Positions 27,152-36,313 of a stretch of 64,000 nt of DNA are shown here, in pieces. The notes beneath the pieces are model-generated. The model was given only the letters and a program-made list of their open reading frames with translations. It was not told the DNA's origin and did not search any database. Positions within the stretch are counted from its first letter, which is position 1; the number at the start of each line of letters is the position of its first letter. The position numbers and the translations under genes were made by a program. Source of the DNA: an uncultured Christensenella sp. (GTDB lineage Bacteria; Bacillota; Clostridia; Christensenellales; UBA3700); assembly GCA_910584635.1 (NCBI GenBank), contig CAJUBA010000001.1, forward strand, positions 62,001 through 126,000. The letters run 5' to 3'.

Positions 27152-28984
27152 TTATTTATTATCTTTATCGTTTGTGCTGACCTGCGCGATAACCTCGTTT
27201 TCTTTTTGTTCCGTATCGTTTTCCGCGGGGAAGGAAGGTAGAATTCTTACGTTTTCGCTGTTATCGACGTCGGCTAGGGGAGTTTCGTCTTTTACGCTCG
27301 CTTTGGTCTTAACTGCGGATACATAAGTAGACATACTTGTAAATACGTTGCGGAAGTGGTCTGCAATTCTTTCCATATTGCTTATGATAGAGAGGAATAT
27401 ACCGCCGCTTTCCGCGCTGCATTCGCTGTTATGAAGTCTTACGATATGATTTTTAGAAAGATTTTCTTCATAGGTGTCTACTAAGTCTTCGTAGCCGTTT
27501 ACTTCGTCTTTAAGAACTAAACTTTTTTGTTCGAACGCTTGCATTACAAAATCGTAAAGTTTATCTATCGCGCCTTTCATCATCATGATTTCTTCTATTG
27601 CTTTGGGGGAGAAGTTGAGATTGTTGTCGACAAGTTCCTGCGCCGATTCGCAGATGTTTTCCGCGTAATCTCCCACTCTTTCTATATCGGATATGACATG
27701 ATAAAATGACGCTATTTCTTTTTCTTCTTTATACGAAATATCTTTTGCGGATATTTTAACTGCGAATTTGGTAAGTTTTTTGTTAAGAAAGTCTATTCGT
27801 TGTTCTCTTTCTTCGAATTCTTTTTTTCTGTCAAAGTTAAGGTTTGTTAACGTGTCTATCGCTATATCGAAGTTGAGTTTTGCAAGAGAAGCCATAGCAA
27901 GCAATTCTTTTCTCATTACCATAAGCGCGATTGACGGAGATTTAAGTATTCTTTCGTCGATATAAGCGAAAATTTTCTCTTCCGCGTCTTCCTGAGAATT
28001 CTTTTTGTCGCGTACCAGCAGAGTAGCCAACTTGGTAAGACCTCCGGTAAATGGAACGAGAACAAGCGTAGCAAGTACGTTAAATATCGTATGGAACATT
28101 GCTATTTGCGTACTAACGGGACCGAATGCGCGAGGCAACCAGTAGTCAAACGCAAGTTTTTCGCTTATAAGCGGAGCGATGAATATGATAAGCAAGAATA
28201 TTATCGTACCGAAAATATTAAAAAGCAAGTGGATTACCGAAGCGCGCTTAGCGTTTGTATTTGCGCCGATAGAAGCGAGCATAGCGGTTACGCAAGTGCC
28301 AATATTTATACCGAGCGTTACGAAAATAGCGCTCCGGAGCGTCATTAGTTGACCTCCGCCGTCTAATGAAACGGAGCAGAGCGTAATCAATATCGAAGTC
28401 GTTGCCGACGACGATTGAAAAATCGCAGTAAATACCAAGCCGATGAGCATAAGCAACGCGGGATTGGTTACGGAAGCGAGTAATTCTATTACTTGCGGAC
28501 TGCTGCTTACGTTGTCCATAGAATCGCTCATAAATCTCATTCCGATGAATATAATACCGATACCGCTTATAAGCATACCGGCTTTTGTAAATTTGTCTTT
28601 GCCGAACATTACCATAAAAGCGCCTACGCACGCAAGCGCAGTTAAAAACGGGGTAATGGGCAAACTTTGCAACGCTGTTATCTGCGCGGTAATGGTAGTT
28701 CCTATGTTAGCGCCCATTATAATACTTGTCGCTTGTTTCAAAGTCATCATTCCGGCATTTACAAAACCGACTATCATGACAGTCGTCGCCGAAGAAGATT
28801 GAATTACCGCCGTAATTCCCGCTCCTGTAGCGATTCCTATAAATTTATTGTTGCTGACTTTATTAAAAAGCGATTTAAGACGGTCGCCTGCAATGTTTTG
28901 CAGATTATCGCCCATCATTTTAAGACCGATGAGGAAAGCGCCCAATCCTCCAAGAAGAAAAAGAATTGATTCAAACATATTCAT
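27152..28984 (-). CDS. Na/Pi-cotransporter family protein with PhoU-like tail
   Basis: This 610-residue membrane protein belongs to the NptA/YjbB Na+/phosphate symporter family. It has about eight to ten hydrophobic segments with the duplicated signature VIQSSSATTVMIVG and IFQSSSATTSILIT. Residues from about 335 to 560 form a cytoplasmic helical PhoU-like domain (for example SFYHVISDIERVGDYAENI and SIISNMERIADHFRN, the PhoU metal-binding pattern). The last ~40 residues are acidic and low complexity. Direction of phosphate flux is not known; relatives export phosphate or take it up with sodium. It is transcribed alone. Confidence 0.9.
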   Translation of the reverse strand: MNMFESILFLLGGLGAFLIGLKMMGDNLQNIAGDRLKSLFNKVSNNKFIGIATGAGITAVIQSSSATTVMIVGFVNAGMMTLKQATSIIMGANIGTTITAQITALQSLPITPFLTALACVGAFMVMFGKDKFTKAGMLISGIGIIFIGMRFMSDSMDNVSSSPQVIELLASVTNPALLMLIGLVFTAIFQSSSATTSILITLCSVSLDGGGQLMTLRSAIFVTLGINIGTCVTAMLASIGANTNAKRASVIHLLFNIFGTIIFLLIIFIAPLISEKLAFDYWLPRAFGPVSTQIAMFHTIFNVLATLVLVPFTGGLTKLATLLVRDKKNSQEDAEEKIFAYIDERILKSPSIALMVMRKELLAMASLAKLNFDIAIDTLTNLNFDRKKEFEEREQRIDFLNKKLTKFAVKISAKDISYKEEKEIASFYHVISDIERVGDYAENICESAQELVDNNLNFSPKAIEEIMMMKGAIDKLYDFVMQAFEQKSLVLKDEVNGYEDLVDTYEENLSKNHIVRLHNSECSAESGGIFLSIISNMERIADHFRNVFTSMSTYVSAVKTKASVKDETPLADVDNSENVRILPSFPAENDTEQKENEVIAQVSTNDKDNK

Positions 28985-29040
28985 ATCGTCGACATTATAT
29001 CACATAAATTTCAAAAACGCACGCGAATTATAGCGGAAAT

Positions 29041-29077
29041 TATGAAATAATCCATATATTTTATGAAATTCTCCATA
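29041..29077. repeat. Tandem 16-bp direct repeat, possible operator
   Basis: Two near-identical units, tatgaaataatccata (29041-29056) and tatgaaattctccata (29062-29077), match at 14 of 16 positions with a 21-bp period, two helical turns. They lie in the 317-bp divergent gap between the Na/Pi transporter and polA. The rest of this gap has AT-rich promoter-like sequence (TATAATTGATAT near 29279) and no gene. Confidence 0.4.
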
Positions 29078-29301
29078 ATTGCTCCTTTTATATCCAAAGA
29101 TTTGACCGATTTGTCCATGCACTTTTCTCACGGTTATAATTTGAGCAATATTTAATTCACTTTTTTAGTATAAATTTGTTACGGACGAATGAGCCGAGCG
29201 TATTTTGATTATTATACTATATGCAAAACTTTTATCAATATATTATTATTTATAATTGAAATCGGACGCTTTATAAGATATAATTGATATATGAGGTAAA
29301 T

Positions 29302-31857
29302 ATGGACAGACTTATTCTATTGGATTCCAACAGTTTGATAAACCGAGCGTATTACGCGCTTCCCAATTTGACAAATCATGACGGACAGTATACGGGCGCG
29401 ATTTTCGGATATATGAATATGTTGATTAAAATATTCGATACTTACAAACCTACACACGTAATAGCGACTTTCGACAGGAAAGCGCCTACGTTCAGAAAAT
29501 CAATGTACGACGGTTATAAGGCTACGAGAAAGCCAATGCCGCATGAACTGGCAAGTCAACTTGCTCCGCTCAAAGAAATTCTTGCGGCTATGAATATTCC
29601 GATTTTGGAAATGGACGGCTACGAAGCGGACGATATAATTGGAACTCTTGCCAAAAAATATTCGGCGAAGACTTTTATAGTAACGGGAGATAAGGATTCT
29701 CTTCAACTTATAGACGATACTACTACAGTACTTTTGACAAAGAAGGGTATTAGCGAGATAGCGTATTACGACGAACCCGCGTTGAAGAGCGAAGGACTTG
29801 TTCCGTCGCAGATAATAGATCTCAAATCGCTTATGGGCGATTCGTCGGATAATATTCCCGGCGTTGCAGGCGTTGGCGAGAAGACTGCGAAGGATTTACT
29901 TGCAAAATATTCCACCTTGGACGGAGTATACGCTCATATAGACGAGATAAAAGGAAAATTGCAAGAAAAATTGATTTCTGGCAAGGAAATGGCTTATCTT
30001 TCCTATGACCTTGCTACAATCAACGTAAATTCTCCTATTGAATTTGACGATTTGGAAAAAGCCAGACTAAACGCGACTTTTTCGGGCGAAGTCAAAGCGC
30101 TTTTGAAAAAACTCGAACTGACTAAGATAATAGACAGACTGAATTTCGATTCAAGCGAGGCTTCTGCCGTCGCGGAGATTTTTATTCCTAAGTCGCAGGA
30201 TATAGATACGCTGGAAGGCTTGAGCGAAGTTCTGTCAAAAATAATCCTAAACGGCAAATTCGCTTTTTCTCTCTCGGGAAGAATAACTATTTCCGTAGAC
30301 GACGAATGTTTTAATATCGTTATAGCCGACAATCTTTTGGGAGAGGGTATAAATTACGGCGATTTTCTTGACGCGTGCAAAAACGTATTTGAAAATGAAA
30401 AAATAGTAAAGACGTGTTTTGATTATAAAAACAATTTACATGTCTTAGATAAGGACGGAATAACTCTCAGAGGCGTTGAAAACGACACGCTTCTCAAAGC
30501 CTATTTAATAGACGCCAACAGAAACTATAAGTCCGAGCAGGAACTTTTCAACGCTTACAATCTTCCCGAAGGCGAGGAAAGCGCGCTTATCGCGTATTTA
30601 GACGGCATATTGGATAGGGAAATGCAGGAGAGGGGACTTGTGGATTTATATAAGAATGTCGAGTTGCCTTTGGTAGAAGTGTTGTTTGATATGGAAAAAG
30701 AGGGCTTTAGAATAGATTTGGATATTCTAAACGAACTCAACGATAAGTATTCCAAGGAATTGGATTCGCTTATAAGACAAATAATAGAACTTGCAGGCAA
30801 GCCGTTTAACGTCAACTCCACAAAGCAGTTGGCTAGCGTGCTTTTTGAAGATTTGGGACTTAAAAGCGGAAAGAAAACCAAGACTGGATATTCGACAAAC
30901 GTTGAGGTTTTGAACTCGATAAAGAATCAGCATCCTATTATTCCGCTTATTCTAAGACAAAGAGAAATTGCCAAATTAAAGTCGACTTATCTAGACGGTA
31001 TGCTTCCGCTGATTGACAGCAAGCATAAGATTCATACGATTTTCAAACAAACGGTTACCGCAACGGGCAGACTTTCTTCCACAGAACCCAATTTGCAGAA
31101 TATCCCCATAAGAAAAGCGGAAGGAAAGCAGATTCGCAAAATGTTTATTGCGAGCGAAGGAAATGAGTTGGTTTGCGCCGACTATTCTCAAATCGAGTTG
31201 AGATTGATGGCTCAGTTCAGTGGCGACGAAACAATGCTTCACGCCTTTAATAATAACGTAGATATTCACGCTACGACCGCTTCGAAAGTATTCGGAGTTC
31301 CGTTGGAGATGGTTACGGCGGATATGCGAAGACAGGCGAAAGCGGTCAACTTCGGTATAATATACGGTATAAGCGATTTCGGACTATCCGAAGATTTAGG
31401 CATCCCCGTATACAAGGCGAGAGATTTCATAGCGGGTTATTTCGCGACGTATCCCAAAGTAAAAGAGTATATGGAAAAATGCGTAGAGGTTGCAAAAGAG
31501 AAAGGGTACGTTACTACTTATCTTAATAGAAGAAGAGAGATTCCCGAGTTGAAATCTTCCAACTACAATTTGAGGAATTTCGGCGAACGCGTCGCTATGA
31601 ATATGCCTTTACAGGGAAGCGCGAGCGATATAATTAAGGTCGCTATGCTCAGAGTAAGCAAAGCGTTGAAAGATGGCGGATTCAAAGCAAAACTGATTAT
31701 GCAGGTTCATGACGAACTTATAATCGATTCTCCCGTAGAAGAGAGCGAGAAAGTAAAAAAACTTCTCGTCGAGAGTATGGAAAACATAACTACCGACTTT
31801 TCTCTCAAACTGGTCGCAGACTGTAGCGCTGGTAAGAGTTGGTTGGAGGCGAAATAA
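29302..31857 (+). CDS. polA: DNA polymerase I
   Basis: DNA polymerase I fills gaps and removes RNA primers. The ATG at 29302 is chosen because GAGGT precedes it; an upstream TTG at 29284 lacks support. The protein has 851 residues. The 5'-nuclease domain (1-290) starts MDRLILLDSNSLINRAYY and contains MDGYEADDIIGTLAKKY and GDSSDNIPGVAGVGEKTA. The central 3'-5' exonuclease domain (about 300-450) lacks the DIETT-type catalytic motif, as in many Firmicutes. Polymerase motifs are DYSQIELRLMAQFSGDE, RRQAKAVNFGIIYGIS and MQVHDELI. Its stop overlaps the start of coaE (TAATG). Confidence 0.96.
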   Translation: MDRLILLDSNSLINRAYYALPNLTNHDGQYTGAIFGYMNMLIKIFDTYKPTHVIATFDRKAPTFRKSMYDGYKATRKPMPHELASQLAPLKEILAAMNIPILEMDGYEADDIIGTLAKKYSAKTFIVTGDKDSLQLIDDTTTVLLTKKGISEIAYYDEPALKSEGLVPSQIIDLKSLMGDSSDNIPGVAGVGEKTAKDLLAKYSTLDGVYAHIDEIKGKLQEKLISGKEMAYLSYDLATINVNSPIEFDDLEKARLNATFSGEVKALLKKLELTKIIDRLNFDSSEASAVAEIFIPKSQDIDTLEGLSEVLSKIILNGKFAFSLSGRITISVDDECFNIVIADNLLGEGINYGDFLDACKNVFENEKIVKTCFDYKNNLHVLDKDGITLRGVENDTLLKAYLIDANRNYKSEQELFNAYNLPEGEESALIAYLDGILDREMQERGLVDLYKNVELPLVEVLFDMEKEGFRIDLDILNELNDKYSKELDSLIRQIIELAGKPFNVNSTKQLASVLFEDLGLKSGKKTKTGYSTNVEVLNSIKNQHPIIPLILRQREIAKLKSTYLDGMLPLIDSKHKIHTIFKQTVTATGRLSSTEPNLQNIPIRKAEGKQIRKMFIASEGNELVCADYSQIELRLMAQFSGDETMLHAFNNNVDIHATTASKVFGVPLEMVTADMRRQAKAVNFGIIYGISDFGLSEDLGIPVYKARDFIAGYFATYPKVKEYMEKCVEVAKEKGYVTTYLNRRREIPELKSSNYNLRNFGERVAMNMPLQGSASDIIKVAMLRVSKALKDGGFKAKLIMQVHDELIIDSPVEESEKVKKLLVESMENITTDFSLKLVADCSAGKSWLEAK

Positions 31858-32420
31858 TGAAAATCGCAGTAATAGGCGGTATAGGTAGCGGAAAAAGCAA
31901 AGTAATTTCTATTTTGTCCCAATACGGAGAAAGAGTATGCGATTGCGACAAAATTTATAAAGAAGTTTGCGAATCGCCCGATTATATACGCAGTATTGAC
32001 GAGAATTTTCACACGGTCAAGGACGGCAGAATAGACAAAAAAGCATTAGCGAGCATAGTCTTTTCGGACAAAGAGAAACTAGGCCTTCTCAATTCCTTGG
32101 CGCATCCTTTGGTATTGAAAGCGTTGGATAGAATATATCGCGCCGATAGTAGCGATATTTTTGCGGAAATATCGGCGTTCGATGTAAAAATTAAAGACAG
32201 TTTTGATACGATTATATTAGTCAGAAGTCAACGCGCGACAAGGGTATCTAGAATAAAAGACCGCGACGGACATAGCGACGATTACATAAATTTGATAATG
32301 GAAAGCCAGTTGAGCGACGAAGAAATGGAGAGTCTTGCCGATTTTGTTATTGTCAACGACGCAGATGAGCAAGCGTTGGAAAGTCAGGTGGAGTGGATAT
32401 TGCAGTGGTTGAAAAAATAA
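31857..32420 (+). CDS. coaE: Dephospho-CoA kinase
   Basis: CoaE phosphorylates dephospho-CoA, the last step of coenzyme A synthesis. The protein has 187 residues. The P-loop GGIGSGKSKV is at residues 7-16, with the CDKIYKEV segment following and the lid region RVSRIKDRDGHSDD near residue 125. The ATG shares one base with the polA stop (TAATG), and GGTTGGAGG-like sequence within polA can serve as the ribosome-binding site. polA-coaE adjacency is common in Bacillota. A strong bidirectional terminator follows. Confidence 0.9.
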   Translation: MKIAVIGGIGSGKSKVISILSQYGERVCDCDKIYKEVCESPDYIRSIDENFHTVKDGRIDKKALASIVFSDKEKLGLLNSLAHPLVLKALDRIYRADSSDIFAEISAFDVKIKDSFDTIILVRSQRATRVSRIKDRDGHSDDYINLIMESQLSDEEMESLADFVIVNDADEQALESQVEWILQWLKK

Positions 32421-32450
32421 ACGGTAGTTTAAGTAAATAAATCACGATGA

Positions 32451-32492
32451 ATATTTCAAAAGCCGACGGATTTCCGTCGGCTTTTGAAATAT
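32451..32492. terminator. Strong bidirectional terminator
   Basis: A perfect 20-bp stem (32451-32470 with 32473-32492) separates convergent coaE and the MscS gene. Runs of Ts occur inside the 3' arm on both strands. Confidence 0.8.
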
Positions 32493-32505
32493 TAAGAAAT
32501 GCGAA

Positions 32506-33384
32506 TCAGTTATTCTTCTTGCTTGTTTTTTCCTTTGAAATATTATCCAAATCGTTTTTGACGTGAACGTCAAGTTGAGGATAGGGAATGGAAATTCCGT
32601 TTTCGTCAAAAGTCTTTTTTACCGCTTCGAGCATATACCAGTGCGCCGTCCAGTAGTCGTCGCTTTTTGTATAGTATCTCGCAAGAATGTCTATCGAACT
32701 TGCAGAATGTTCCTTAATATTGATAAACGGAGCGGGATCTTGAAGAATTATTTCATTTTTATCCATGCACTCTTTTATAAGTTGTTTTGCCTTTTCAAAA
32801 TCGCAGTCGTAAGAGATGCTGAATACAAGATCGTTTCTTCTCGTATCTTTTACGCTGTAATTTGTAACGGTGCGATTGCCTGCCACTCCGTTGGGTATAA
32901 CGACTATTTTGTTATCGCCGGTACGCAAATAAGTATAGAAGAGTTTTATATCTTCGACCGTACCGCTGTTTCCGTCGCATTCAATAAAATCGCCGATTTT
33001 ATACGGGCGCATTATTATGATTATTACGCCTCCTGCGAAGTTTGAGAGAGAGCCTTGCAAAGCAAGACCGATAGTCAAACCTACCGAAGTTATAGCCGCA
33101 GCGATGGATGAAGTTTCTATTCCCAGATAAGCGAGTACGCATGCAAAACCGATAAATACAAGAATTCTTCTCAGCCACGGTAAAGATACTTTTCTTAAAG
33201 TTTCGTCAACGTTCTTTTTCTTTAAGCGCTTGTCCAGTTTTTTACAAATGGATTTTACCACGGCGCAATAGATAAGAAAAACTATCAAAGCGACGACGAT
33301 TTTCAATCCTTCCGTAACAAGCCAGTTGCAAATATTCGTCAATATTTGGGATAGGGATAAGGTTGCCGACATTAAATAAGTCAT
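32506..33384 (-). CDS. MscS-family small-conductance mechanosensitive channel
   Basis: This 292-residue channel relieves osmotic pressure. The ATG at 33384 (MTYLMSATLS) is chosen because AGGAGGT stands seven nt upstream; an open frame 35 codons longer is AT-rich and unlikely. Three hydrophobic segments precede the pore helix, whose SLSNFAGGVIIIIMRPYKIGDF sequence is the family hallmark, and a beta domain follows (GTVEDIKLFYTYLRT, VIPNGVAGNRTVTNYS). The C-terminus is Lys- and Asn-rich. It is monocistronic. Confidence 0.9.
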   Translation of the reverse strand: MTYLMSATLSLSQILTNICNWLVTEGLKIVVALIVFLIYCAVVKSICKKLDKRLKKKNVDETLRKVSLPWLRRILVFIGFACVLAYLGIETSSIAAAITSVGLTIGLALQGSLSNFAGGVIIIIMRPYKIGDFIECDGNSGTVEDIKLFYTYLRTGDNKIVVIPNGVAGNRTVTNYSVKDTRRNDLVFSISYDCDFEKAKQLIKECMDKNEIILQDPAPFINIKEHSASSIDILARYYTKSDDYWTAHWYMLEAVKKTFDENGISIPYPQLDVHVKNDLDNISKEKTSKKNN

Positions 33385-33519
33385 AATTGACCTCCTATTG
33401 ATTATTGTGGTTAAATGATAACAAAATTTACTGCAAATAGCAATGAAATTAAGTATAGTAATAAATATATTGACAGTTGTAATGAGCAACGCTTATGGAT
33501 AGGGATAAGAAATAAGCAT

Positions 33520-33548
33520 TGGACATATTGGAAAAAACGTATTATAAT
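33520..33548 (+). promoter_or_regulatory. Promoter of the FMN reductase-like gene
   Basis: TGGACA (33520-33525) and TATAAT (33543-33548) are spaced 17 bp, about 46 bp before the ATG. Confidence 0.7.
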
Positions 33549-33594
33549 AGGAAAAACAACGTCGCAGTAAGTCGGTTTTTATTTGGAGGTTAAT

Positions 33595-34131
33595 ATGAAA
33601 AACGTTGTAGTGGTTACGTCTTCTCCTAGAAAAGACGGTAATTCAGAGATTTTGGCGAAAAGTTTTGCCCGGGGCGCAAGCGATAGCGGACATAACGTCA
33701 AATTCGTTGCCGTTCGCGATATTGATTTGAAATTTTGCAGCGGTTGTATGTACTGTCAATCTCACGGCGCTTGCGTATTGAAAGACGGTATGAATTCACT
33801 GTACGAAGATTTCCAAAATGCGGACGTATTGGTATTTGCTTCGCCTGTTTATTATTATTCAGTATCAGGGCAGTTAAAGACTTTTCTCGACAGACTCAAT
33901 CCGCTTTATCCGAGAGATAACAATTTCAAAGAAGTGTATCTTTTGGCGACTTCGGCGGAAAATGACGAAAGCGCTATGGACGGTTCCGTTACCGCGATTC
34001 AAGGTTGGATAGACTGTTTTGACGGCGTAAGTTTAACTAACGTTCTTAGAGCAATCGGCGTTGATTCCAAAGGCGAGATAATAGATACGGATTTTCCGCA
34101 TAAAGCGTACGAAATGGGAAAAGCCGTCTAA
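33595..34131 (+). CDS. Flavodoxin-fold NADPH-dependent FMN reductase/iron-sulfur flavoprotein
   Basis: This 178-residue protein has the flavodoxin-like fold of the FMN reductase family. The FMN phosphate loop is SSPRKDGNSEIL near residue 8. A cysteine cluster, CSGCMYCQSHGAC, resembles that of archaeal and clostridial iron-sulfur flavoproteins, and FASPVYYYSVSGQLKTFLDR is the usual second FMN-binding region. The ATG at 33595 has TTTGGAGGT before it; an upstream TTG is unlikely. It may reduce quinones, nitroaromatics or act in oxygen response. A hairpin follows the gene. Confidence 0.85.
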   Translation: MKNVVVVTSSPRKDGNSEILAKSFARGASDSGHNVKFVAVRDIDLKFCSGCMYCQSHGACVLKDGMNSLYEDFQNADVLVFASPVYYYSVSGQLKTFLDRLNPLYPRDNNFKEVYLLATSAENDESAMDGSVTAIQGWIDCFDGVSLTNVLRAIGVDSKGEIIDTDFPHKAYEMGKAV

Positions 34132-34200
34132 CTTATTTGACGTCCTACGACTTAAATCGGATAAGATTTTGTCGGCAGAGTTATTTGTATATAGAAAGAG

Positions 34201-34226
34201 TACGGAAGGAATTAACTTCCGTATTT
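34201..34226 (+). terminator. Terminator after the flavoprotein gene
   Basis: An 8-bp stem (34201-34208 with 34216-34223) is followed by TTTGCTTT, a weak intrinsic terminator. Confidence 0.55.
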
Positions 34227-34296
34227 GCTTTGTCCGTCGCTTGATTTTACTATAAATTTATGCTAAACTGGATAAAATACGACAAAGAGGAAAGAT

Positions 34297-35751
34297 ATGG
34301 ACGAGAATAATACCCGCCCCGATAGCGAACAAACGACCGCTCAAAAAACGCAAGAGTCAGTCGATAACGGACAGAGCGAAAATACAGGAAAGACGAAAAA
34401 GAGAAGCGGATTTACCAGTAAAGTAGGCTTTGTATTGGCTGCCGCGGGATCTGCCGTCGGATTGGGAAATATATGGAGATTTCCCTATCTTGCCGCAAAA
34501 TACGGCGGGGGAATTTTCTTGCTGACGTATATAGCGCTTGCTATTACGTTCGGTTTCGTGCTTATGGTAGCGGAAATCGCTTTAGGCAGGAAGACGGGAG
34601 CGAGCGCGATAAATGCATTTAAGAAACTCAACAAAAAGTGGGCGTTTTTAGGTGTATTATGCGCCATAATTCCTATTATTATTTTACCGTATTATTCTGT
34701 TATAGGCGGATGGGTAGGAAAGTATTTTATAACGTTCTTATCCGGTAACGGTCATGCAGCCGCAGGCGATAACTATTTTAATAATTTTATCGCTTCGCCG
34801 TGGCAACCGTTGTTGTTCTTTGCAATATTTATTACTATCGCGTTTGTAATAGTACTTTTCGGAGTAGAAAAGGGCGTGGAAAAGACTAGCAAAATTTTAA
34901 TGCCCGCGCTTGTTATTCTAACTATCGGAGTAACTATATATACTCTTACCATGCCGGGTTCGTGGGAAGGGGTAAAGTATTATCTTTTGCCTGACTTCAA
35001 GAAATTTTCCATAAAGACGGTGCTTGGGGCGTTGGGGCAGTTGTTTTACTCGATGTCGCTTGCAATGGGAATTATGATAACTTACGGCTCTTATATGAAG
35101 AAGGAAAACAAAATAGAATCGTCCGTACATCAAATAGAAGTATTCGATACGGGTATCGCAATGCTTTCCGGTCTTATGATAATACCCGCGGCTTACGCTT
35201 TTTCAGGCGGAAGTCCCGAAACGTTGGGGCAGGGGCCGGGACTTATGTTCGTCGCGTTGCCCAAAGTGTTTGATACGTTCGGCGCAGTAGGCGGAGGAAT
35301 ATTGGGCGCGCTGTTTTTTGCGTTGGTATTCTTTGCCGCGCTTACTTCCGCTATTTCTCTTATGGAAACGGTAGTTTCTATCGTAATGGACAAATTCAAA
35401 CTTTCGCGAAAAATATCCAGTGTGATAACCTATGTCGGAACGCTGTTGTTGGGTATTCCGTCGTCGCTAGGATTCGGCGTATGGAGCGCAGTTTCGATAA
35501 AAGGGATGACGATATTGGATATGTTTGATTTCTTGAGCAATTCCGTTTTAATGCCAATAGTCGCGTTGCTTACTTGCGTATTTATAGGGTTTGTGGTTAG
35601 ATGTCAAACGCTTACCGACGAGATAGAATTAAACGGCAGGTTTAGATGGAAGAAATTTTTCAACGTAATGATTAAATACATCTGTCCTCTTTGTATAGCG
35701 ATAATACTCGTTACGTCTCTTTTGGACGTCTTCGGCGTATTCAATATTTGA
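34297..35751 (+). CDS. Neurotransmitter:sodium symporter (SNF) family transporter
   Basis: This 484-residue protein belongs to the SNF/LeuT family, which imports amino acids or related amines with sodium. About 35 polar, Gln/Thr-rich residues precede the first membrane helix, which carries the family motif GSAVGLGNIWRFPYLAAKYGGG near residue 52. Eleven or so hydrophobic segments follow, as usual for bacterial members. AGAGGAAAG precedes the ATG. The substrate is unknown. The next gene starts eight nt after the stop, suggesting past co-transcription with the truncated acyltransferase. Confidence 0.92.
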   Translation: MDENNTRPDSEQTTAQKTQESVDNGQSENTGKTKKRSGFTSKVGFVLAAAGSAVGLGNIWRFPYLAAKYGGGIFLLTYIALAITFGFVLMVAEIALGRKTGASAINAFKKLNKKWAFLGVLCAIIPIIILPYYSVIGGWVGKYFITFLSGNGHAAAGDNYFNNFIASPWQPLLFFAIFITIAFVIVLFGVEKGVEKTSKILMPALVILTIGVTIYTLTMPGSWEGVKYYLLPDFKKFSIKTVLGALGQLFYSMSLAMGIMITYGSYMKKENKIESSVHQIEVFDTGIAMLSGLMIIPAAYAFSGGSPETLGQGPGLMFVALPKVFDTFGAVGGGILGALFFALVFFAALTSAISLMETVVSIVMDKFKLSRKISSVITYVGTLLLGIPSSLGFGVWSAVSIKGMTILDMFDFLSNSVLMPIVALLTCVFIGFVVRCQTLTDEIELNGRFRWKKFFNVMIKYICPLCIAIILVTSLLDVFGVFNI

Positions 35752-35758
35752 TTAGACT

Positions 35759-36217
35759 ATGAATTATGTTTTACTTGATTATATATCATTAAGCGAACGC
35801 TTTGTCGACCAATTAAAAAATTTGGATGAGAAAAGCCAAAGACAGGTTTTAAGATTAAGTAAAAGGTATAATAAAGGCAAAATTTTTGCTTTGGAAAGAA
35901 AAGACCCTATAATAAAACTTGCGGTCGCGTTGAAATCCGCAGAAAGAACGTTGCTCAAATACAGAGAAGCGGGAATAAGCGAAGAGATATTCAAGGCGAC
36001 GTTCGACGATATAAGAATTTGGTGCGAAAACTTAGAAAATAGAGGTTGGAAAAATATAGGCTGGATACAGCAAAATCATAATCAATTTGAGTTGTTCAAA
36101 ATAGGAAGATTGCAATTTCAGTTATACAAATGCAAATCTCTTCATTTTGATTATTCCAAATTGCCTTTTTCAAGAGGCTCAAACGTCGTTAATATTCATA
36201 TTTACCCGTCATATTGA
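35759..36217 (+). pseudogene. Acyltransferase (NAT_N/GNAT_C type), 3' end cut off by a repeat
   Basis: The 152 codons resemble the N-terminal half of the acyltransferase family with NAT_N and GNAT_C domains, seen in ETFEATMSDIRIWCEN-like text here as FKATFDDIRIWCENL and in NIGWIQQNHNQFELFKIGRLQFQL. Relatives continue past NVVNIHIPEG into the GNAT domain; here the frame reads NVVNIHI and then runs into a dispersed repeat at about 36201-36205, whose sequence supplies three codons and the stop TGA. The rest of the gene is not found downstream, so it was lost, not merely split. The start is close to the SNF transporter stop. I call it a broken gene; a functional truncated protein is unlikely. Confidence 0.75.
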
Positions 36218-36243
36218 GCGGAGCGAAGCGAAGTCAAATATCT
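36205..36243 (-). repeat. MITE-like repeat, single arm, copy C
   Basis: This 39-bp segment (begins cccgtcatattgagcgg) is nearly the reverse complement of the left arm of copy A at 2746-2785. It terminates the acyltransferase frame. No facing second arm is evident within the next 70 bp. Confidence 0.6.
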
Positions 36244-36313
36244 AAGTCCTATGCCGTAGGCTATCAGTATTATAAAGTCCGATGTATTGCATGAATAAAA
36301 TAGGGGGTAATTT

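Noticed and set aside
29176..29200. Possible fourth copy of the MITE-like repeat (acggacgaatgagccgagcg)
   Set aside because: Only about ten bases match and no second arm is visible.
33478..33500. Segment resembling the gagcaacg end of repeat copy A
   Set aside because: Match too short and no arm structure.
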